This document shows, in pieces, positions 53,901 through 62,900 of a stretch of DNA of 64,000 nt. The stretch lies in the NCBI GenBank assembly GCA_036768485.1, contig JAVLUZ010000271.1, positions 3,144,309-3,208,308 on the forward strand, written 5' to 3'. A program made the position numbers and the translations under genes. The notes beneath the pieces were generated by a model that saw nothing but the letters and a program-made list of their open reading frames with translations, was not told the origin of the DNA and did no database searches. The first letter of the stretch is position 1. Each line of letters opens with the position of its first letter. This DNA is from Mermis nigrescens. Its lineage: Eukaryota; Nematoda; Enoplea; Mermithida; Mermithidae.

Positions 53901-56900
53901 TTCATTTTGTACACTTAAATTTTTGGGTACTATAATATGGTACAGTAGCGATTTTAGTGTGGTAAAACCAGAGTTGTTTGACTTTTGGTAGTATATTTTA
54001 GCTAATTTATGGGTTTCTAAGGGCAAAAATCAATAAGAATGGTCTGAAGACGGCGCGAAGCGCCGAAAAATTTTACATTTTCCCATTTGAAATGCAATTT
54101 CTGCCATTATAAACATATATATAGAACACACAATCATTCACTTCGGCGCTAGGCGCCGAAAATTTTAGCGAATTTCAGACCTTTTTTGCAATTTTAGTCT
54201 TCCCAAAAATCTTTGTACATGTACAAAGACGGTCCCGAAAAGTCTTTGTACATCGGGAAAAATCTTTGCCGAGTACAAAAAACACTGTTGCAAAAACGTC
54301 TTAGCGAACAATAGTACAAATAGCTACTAGCTATATCAAACAAAGAGAATACACAAATAGCAATCAACGATGTGACAATGGGCGAGAAGAAAAACGGAAA
54401 TAAATGCTACATGATAAAATATAAAAACACGTAAACTAGTGTGATACTAAAAGCGATAAAAAATGTAACATTGTACTATTAATTCAATATTTTTGGCCTT
54501 TAAAAAGTGAGTTCAAACTCAATTTCTTGACGAAAATCCCAGGTTTTTCCCGGGTTTCCCGGGTGCCAAAAATTCCTGAGCTTTTCCTGGGCTTCCCGGA
54601 TTCCCGGGTGAGTGGCCACCCTGTGGATAGGACCGGAAATACAGATATCAATATCTAGACATTTCGCTACGCAAGCTTAGAACTAATGCACAATGCTTTA
54701 CATGCGAGACAACTTTCATATAGTATTTTTCGGCAAACGCTATTTTTTATCAGCTCGATGATTATAAGCATGTTAGCAGTTATGGATGAATTTGCGGCAG
54801 GGTTTCACTTTATCCCTGAAAACGTTTTCGACCCCCCTCCCCAGAATTCGCGATTTTCCACAGGTTTCCAGAAATTGGTAGAAAAGGTAATGTCTTCAGC
54901 GTTTTTAGCTCTAATTGCTCGAGAGAGTGTCAAATTTTTGGTACTCACTTTTGAACTATATTTTATTCAATTTATTCGAATTTTTCTATAAACATTTGCT
55001 ATGTTTTAATGCTAAAGCTCAAAAACGATGGTTTCGACGCGTATACACCCTTTTTGAGCCCAAAAATAAGCTTTAACATTTCACCTTCCCCCAGAATTTC
55101 CATCCTGCGCATGTCTAATAGCAGTCGATTTTTAGGTGCTTTTGGCCCGAGAGCTCAACGGACTGCGGAAATCCGCCCCCATATCGTAATCGTTCAATCA
55201 AATCGATGGTCAAAACGAACGACCCGCGACACAACGCCACGAATCGCAGACGTAGCCAACAAATCAATGAGGCGTTCCAAAATTTACAACGCGCCATCCC
55301 CCATATACCCCTCGACGCAAAAGTGCCAAAAGTGAAGACCCTGCGATTAGCGATGAACTATATCGAATATTTGAACGATCTATTGCTAAAAGACGAAAAC
55401 GAAAAGCGGGTCGGCGACTTCGTCGTCAAGGAAGAGCAAGAACGATACGATAAGAATAAAGATTGCGTCAGGAAACGAATTCGGCTCACCGACTTTGAAC
55501 AGATCGTTCGAACGGAAATGCAGGCGAAAAATTCGTACAAAATGAGGGCAGAAGAGTACTTACAGGTAAATTTATTTCTACTCGTTTTCAGGCATGTAGC
55601 CACAGAGGGAGGGGGCTGGGTGAGTTCGCATCCCCTCGAAGTGTTGAAAACCCCCGCAGATTGTCCCAGAAGTTTGGTACTGCCAATGTATGCATGTAGC
55701 TGGCCTTTTAAATTTTGGGAAGACTAAATTTTTGAAGTCGGATATCTCAACAACTATGAGTACTTGCAGATAGACGAAAATAATGGTGTCTTTGAGCATT
55801 GCTCAGTGAGCTCTAAATATTGAAGGAGCTATTTAAGGAAAATTTAAAAAGTTTATTTTGATTTGAACTGTCTTCGAAAAGAATCGTATAAAATGGTTAC
55901 ATAAATGATTTCTCAATATTATATCCGAGCTCGACGGCGCCAAAAGCTTCTTTTATACTCAATTCTGGAATATTGCCAAGAAAAGCAGTATAAAAAATAT
56001 ATAATTCTACGTGAATTGTCGGGCTGTTTGGAAGACATTACTTAAAAACAATAAATTGGAAGCGACGCGCTCGAAAATTTTGGACATATTAGTTCGAAAG
56101 TAGGCCAAAATTTATTCTAATGGTGTTCCAAATAGGCTTCAAGAATTTTCAATGTTTTCCTTTGGGTGGGTAACTCTAAAAAATACTCGCACTTTCAAAA
56201 TTTTAGCGAAACTATTCCCCCTATCCCCCAGAGCTACGTGCCTCCTCATTTTATGAAGCCTGAAAGAAAAGTTAGAATGAAAATTGATAATCCGCTTCAT
56301 ATATATCTCAGGGAGTGGCGGAATCCAACCCATCCAAAGTTAATCGTCGTCTCCCCATCCCCAAGGCCAAAAAATTTTTGACCACTCAAAAATTGCGTTT
56401 TGTGACCGTTTTTAGGTGTTTTTGCCCATTTTTTTGCCAAAATTTGAGGTCATTTACCCACCCCCTCCCTAAAAATGGCCGGGGAGCCCCACCCGAAAAT
56501 TCGAACCCTTAAAAGTAGATCCATTTGCATTGAAGTCCCTTCTTTTAAATATTCCCGATTTCTCTGTAATTTATTATTTCACTAAAAACCACAGACTTGA
56601 TTCCGAGAAATTGAGATTTAGAAACTTTTGTCAAAAGCTTGCACACAAAATTAAGAAGCAACTCATTGGGTACTACTTACTACGTAGTTAGACAGCGCAA
56701 AAATTGTTATTTTGTTCTTAGCTCAATATTTTACGTTTAAAAAGACTAATTCCTAAAATATTTTGCCCAATGCGACACAAAAATTCTATGTTCTGAAATG
56801 TACATTGCCGAAGCGCAAATAATCAATAAGGCCTTTATGAATGACGCGGTATCACTGATTTTTCAAGGATCTCACGTTCAATATTGAATAACGAACAAAA

Positions 56901-59900
56901 TATGAGGAGCTGCTATATTTAACTCAGCCTCGATTATAAACAAATTTATTCATGGAGCACTATTTCTTATCATTCTTATTTTTATTAATTAGAGGTTTCG
57001 AAACAATTGAAAAAAGCGGCTCAAGCTAGATTTACTGCACAAATTAGGCAAATAATAATTTTCATTTCGATAAAATTAGATAATTAACAATTTTTAATGA
57101 TTCTTGAAATATTCACTACCTACTGAATTAAATAAATAAGGTCTTGGATTTCTTGTTTATGTCATAACTTCAAATCTTTCATTATTAAATACGCAAAGTC
57201 TATCAAGACCGTTGCATTTAATACTACATAAAATCGGTTTCTTGATACAACATTAACCCAAAATATTTACTTTTTGCATAAATTCTAGTAGGTATTTATT
57301 TTGAGCAGTACACGTGTAAATGTAAATTATATTATGACGGTCTCTTTTACTTTATATATGTCTTCCTAGAGCAGTGACGAAATTCTTAGCACATTCATAT
57401 GCAGTCACTTCTGCAGAAGAGTACATGCTAAAAATTATTCAAAACTGGATGAACTAACTGATAAGAAATGAGAATACCAATGAGGATTTCAAGCTCACGA
57501 GCATATAATTCATTTGTTTGCGTCCGCGCATCGCAAATTTGTACAGGATAAAACATTAAGATTTCCCCTTGCTCCAGCGAAGCAAAGTTTCTCGGCTTTG
57601 ATAAATCCTTTTATTCTTTTATTTTCCTATTCAAACGACTATTTATGTACTCAAGCACGCAAAATTGAGAAAAATAGTGTATCGTCCATCAAGTATATTT
57701 GTAAGCCAAGCCGTGGTTCTTTTTTTCCGAAATTTCTATCGTTTAAACAAACATATTGTTAAAATATTAGCCTGGTGATTTAAAGTTCAAAATTTTGTTT
57801 GCGTGACTGCCTGTGTAAATAATATATCGCTCCTGATTATAATTTAAGTTCATTTGAAATATATTCCAGGCTCAGCATTCGAATACGCGTATCTACTCAA
57901 CATCAAGCAGCGATCCGTTGCCTCAAACATCCTTTATTTACGCACCGCGCAATTTCGAATTTTACTGTCAGTTTTAAAAGGTCAAGGGTTACGTTGATTT
58001 AAGTGGACCGCGAAAATCCTGTGTAAATAACACGCGCTCGTCGCAAAGCGTGTCGTTTCGCCATATACAAATACAGTTTATGTATGTTAAAACATATGTA
58101 TAATGGCCGTTTTGTACAAAAATCGTAATCGCTAATCCGCCGTCATCGAATTTATGCGACGTAACGATTATTTGCGATAATCGGATAGCGTTATGCAAAT
58201 ATATTTAAGGAAAATAAATGCCACGGCCTGAGGGATTACGCAAACTCAAAGCGCTTCGATAAACATGCGTATTTACGTAGGATAGGGGCGGTCCGAAAAT
58301 TGGTGACCTTTTGTTCGTCGGAGGTATAAAAACATCAAGTGTAGTTTCTGACGTTTTCGAGCATGCTATATTCATTTAGTTAATAAAATTCAAACTTTTC
58401 GCAAAAAAATTCATCTTTTCTCTCAATAGGCTAAGAAAAGTGACGTTTTTCTGTCGCGCTTGCTACAAACGTATGGAAAATAAGGAACCTACGAGCTGGG
58501 CACCGAAAATGTCGGGATATTTGATAAAAAGATGTTAATTTCATTTATCTTCCATACCAGGGCCGTATTTAGACTTCCTCCCCTTGAGCGAAAAAATATC
58601 TTGGCAGGTAAGATAATGAACAGAAAGATGAAAACTTGCATGTGTTTGTAAAATCTCCAAATTTTCGGCGCTTCGCACCAGATATGCAGTATTTTCCATA
58701 GTTTTGGTTCAAGCGAGAGGAAAAAAATTTTGAAGGAAAAATTTTGGGTTAAACAAAAATTTTCGAAAAGTTCGAATTTTATTATCTTAATGAATGGAAC
58801 TTTTCGAAAAACGTCGAAAAATGCGATTTCTGCGAGCTATTCCGACGAATTTTGTGATTTGTAGATCAATTTAAATTGGGTCCACCCAACCCCCTTGACC
58901 GAATCCTGGATACCGGCCTGTTCCATGTATTACCTTAACTTTAGAAAAATTTTAAAAGTTTAGGATGGTCACACTCCTGCGTACGCCCATGTATTTACTT
59001 ACATAATGCTTATACACAGGAAATACATCGCAGTGCAAAAAAATCCCTTATTGTAAAGATAAGGTTAATAAAATGATAATAACTCGAATTTCCAGGGAAA
59101 GAAAACCGAAAGCAAGCTAATTTTTGTCATTCGACTCCAACTGAAAAATAAACCTATAATGGGTTTTATATTTGCTTCGTGCAAATGAAATAAATGCGAA
59201 GCACTACAAATTGTTCCTGTTGAGTTAAATGGAAAAATACCGACGGGGAATAATTTTTTGGCTGGAATACTAACTTATAGGGAAAACGGTCGAATAATGC
59301 AGATGAAAATAAGCACGCTAAAGTTGTGAATCGGAATCACATACAGGTCAGTGTCGTCCATTAATCTGATCGAAATAATAACGTACGGGTCAATATTGAC
59401 TTAAATGGCAAGAGTTGATAATTTTCTGCATTGCATATCTTTAGAAAATGGCAAAATTGGAGTCAACAGAATAAACGGTAAAACTGATCCGCGCTATTTT
59501 TCATTAGGTATCTTTAAAAAGCTGCAAACATGAATATTATATGGTGAAAATGTCAAAAATAATCGGCGCTAAAGAGAATTTTATATCTTTGCAATAGCTC
59601 TCTTCGAAAGCTGCAAGAATGAGCTAAAAAAGATAAAATTTGCATATTATCGGCGTTGAATGTTTATGTTTTATATATGTTCTTATTATTTTTATTTTTA
59701 ATTCTTTATTTTTACATATTTTCAACGATGAGACATGCCCTATTTAGGATCCTGACATGATTTTGTGTGATTCCCATAAAATGAAATTTGACATATAAAG
59801 CTGAAGACAAGGGAAACGCGAAAAAAGCTGGGATTCGAGCCATATGGTAAATTCATCCAGAATAAACGATAAAGCAATAAATGATAATTTATGAACAGAT

Positions 59901-62900
59901 TAATCAATGTGATTCACAAAACAACAGTCAGCTATTTTGCTGGCAGTGGCGAATCTAGGATTTTCCTGAGGGGTTATCCCAACCATTCCAAAAACAGTCG
60001 AAAATAGGCCCAAAAAATTGAACTTAACGCGTGAAATGGCGTTTTTTTCGATTTTTACATTGTATACTTTTACATGAAATCCCTTTTGACGCAATATTTT
60101 TTCTAAACATTTTAAAATTTTCGACAATTGTGTGCGAAAAAATCATTAAATTTCTTTGACTTTAACAAAATTCTGGCGCGAAGCGCCGGAAAAATTTGTG
60201 AAAATTAGGTGGATATACGTCTAGAAGAATGATATACTGCTTGATTTTCTGTATTTACAGCATTTGATGCGAAACATCGAAATTCTTTATTGAAAATAAA
60301 AGAAAACTATGCAAAAATAGCTGTTGCTGCTTTTTAAATATGAACAGAAAATGGCTCCCAGGTCGCCAAGAAGGTAAATAAATGTCATTAATAGGTATCA
60401 TCCGACGAGTAGCACTAGAAAAATTTGAGAAATTATGGTCACTGACGGCCAAAAATCACTGCAAATTGCATATCCATTCTTTATCTCGCCAAATATTTTT
60501 GGCTAATGAAAGGGCAGCTGCCCCACCCGCCCTCCCTTAAATCTGCCCCTATTTGCTGAGGCACATTATTTTTCATCAATTTGCAATACAAATGTGCTAT
60601 CTCATATGCTTACTAGCAAGCGAAAGATATTCTAAAATTCAGTCATTCTTTTTTATTATCTGCACACATATAAGTTATTTCAGTTTTTAAATTTTCAGTG
60701 ATTTTTAACTTTTTCCACCTTTAATTAGAAAGAATTGCTCCAGTTTCTTTATAAAAAGAAGGCATAGAGAGGCTGACTAGAAACGTACAGTTGCTAGAAT
60801 GCTATATTGATTAATACAGTGACTAGGCATCGTATTTAATACCTACAAGCACAGATGCACAGCATAACCGATCTGTGGGTCAGCTGGTCTTAGGAAAACA
60901 AGAATTGGGCTTTTTTGGACCGAAATGATCACAAAACTGGTATAAGCGTTAAAACTACGTTATTAAGCACCTTCTGGTAAATTTAAAGTATTTTTGGAAG
61001 AAATTTTCAATATTCATCCGTTTTTTGCCTTCGTTTTACCATGTTTTCCCAAGAAAATTTTCCACTTTTCCATTCTCATCAAACCCCACCCCCACGTGCA
61101 TGTCTGCCTACAAGTACTCAACGGGCATACATTTTGATGGTAGGTAAACAAGCATGAATAACACATTTGAACAAACACTCTCTTTGTAATTTATCGTATC
61201 ACTCTACGAGTTTACAACATGAACACAGTGCAAAAGTCTGATTCAAAGTTTTCCGGGGTAGTCTGGGCAAAAAAATGGTTCATATCTCGGAGGCACCGCT
61301 GGGATAACCTTAGAGAACCGCAATTTTCAACCTTTTTCAGTAAGCTCTATCCATTAAGGTCCGAATAACAGAACGTGGGTTAAACGTAGATAATTCTAGA
61401 ATGAAGTCGAATAAAACCCGGCGAAAATATCGATTTCAACTGTTTTGGTACGACAGAAGGCGGGTTTACTTTAGCCCAAGAGTAAAGTCGCGTAAATCCA
61501 TAGATGCACAGCATGGCCAATCTAGAGGGGGTGGGTCAGCCTGTCTTGGGGGAGGTCAAGAACTGAGTTTTTTCGGGACAATATAACCTCAAAAACTGGT
61601 ATAAGCGCTAAAATAGCCTTGAAACTACGTTATTTATTACACTGTTTCCGATCAATTTGAAGCACTTTTGAAGATAATTTTCAATTTCCACCCATTTTCG
61701 GTCTTGATTTTGCTTCATTTCCCCAAGCAAATTCTCCATTTTTACATTCTGGGAGGTTTAGATAAACCCCAACAAACCCTCCCCCACTTGCATGTCCGGT
61801 AACAACTCGAGTAAAATGTCGGTAGGACAGCGAGCGGATCACGCAAGAAGTGGCTTAAAATTGATCGATTTAGCACGGGATTTCTGAACCGTCTTTTCTA
61901 ATGAATTTGTAATAATACGTACAATAAATTAGCGGAATATATAAAAAATGGACACATTAGCTACATGTAAATGCATACTAAAGCTGTACTTATTATTATG
62001 TGATCATTCTGACTATTTATGCCAACAGCAATAAACTAAGAGGATAGTTCGCATCACACCTATCCATTATCTTGAGGGATTTAGGAGGATTCATCCCTCA
62101 AAAAGTTTTCATCCCCAGACAGTTTTTGCACACCTCAGAATTCGCAATTTTCCGAAAAATTCGTAGAAAAAGGAGATATTGTTCTAAGGGTTTTCAGCTG
62201 CCTTAACGTGTCAGATTTCAGGTTTTTACGTTCTAGAAAATCGTCAAGAATGCCAAAAATAGTATTTTTGATGCGTATCCACATTTTTTGAGCGCAAAAA
62301 AGGCACTTTAAAATTTCACTCTTCAGAATTCTCATGCTGAGAATGTCTAGTTCTCACTCACTTCTTGTGACAACAGTAGTTCATTCTGCGTAAAGTCCTG
62401 CATAGATAAGGCTAAATTTGATTCAATTTTATCCAGCCATCTGCACAATTCGGCGTAAATTGAATCGAACTTGGATCTCTGCTCAGCAACGCGAGATATT
62501 GATTGTTGTCTAAGCTTTTCAGCGGTTTCACCATACTGAAATAGAAAAATTGTGTATTCAAATTAAGCAAACGACTGATAAATCATCATAGTTATGCCTT
62601 AAACCACAGCACTGTACTCACAAAATCCACCAAATTAGGCTTTTTCACCCAAAGTTAAGTATTGCCTGCCTACACACCAGAGCCGTGTGTTTTCTCGGTT
62701 GAATTTTTTAAAAATCTTTACTTTTCTCAGAAAAGAGTCTATTTATTACATTTATACTGATTTTTATTATTTATCATTGATATAATACTTTATTTCTTAC
62801 AAAAGAAGGATCAATCTAGACGACATGAGTGAATGATATGGCTCGTCAAGTGACATGCACGTGGGAGGGGGTAAAGTATGAGAGTCTAGACTCTAGACTC

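Larger units (their letters stand above)
52296..54287 (+). mobile_element. Family A cluster (copy 8) inside N, split by B
   Basis: A family A sequence without its left tip runs to 52,491, is cut by B (52,492-53,566), and resumes to GAGTACAAAAAACACTG. The right part contains more than one partial A unit in the same direction. Confidence 0.75.
52036..54623. mobile_element. Element N, hAT-like, CAGGGTGGCCACT ends, hosts A, B and A
   Basis: The ends CAGGGTGGCCACTGG and inverted CAGGGTGGCCACTCACCC carry subterminal CCCGGGTTTCCCGGG runs. TGGATA is found on both flanks, suggesting the 8-bp duplication with a small change. Confidence 0.85.
46440..62361 (-). other. Very large dystrophin intron (15.9 kb) hosting the bHLH gene
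   Basis: Exons 2 and 3 join helix A to helix B in phase 0 across this gap. No other minus exon was found. The intron holds elements U, F, E, A, K, N, B, J and D and the antisense bHLH exons. The stretches 48,546-49,572, 49,855-50,990, 56,516-57,860 and 58,921-59,935 hold nothing I recognise, except degenerate GCTTCGCG-type motifs at 50,510-50,930. Confidence 0.7.
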
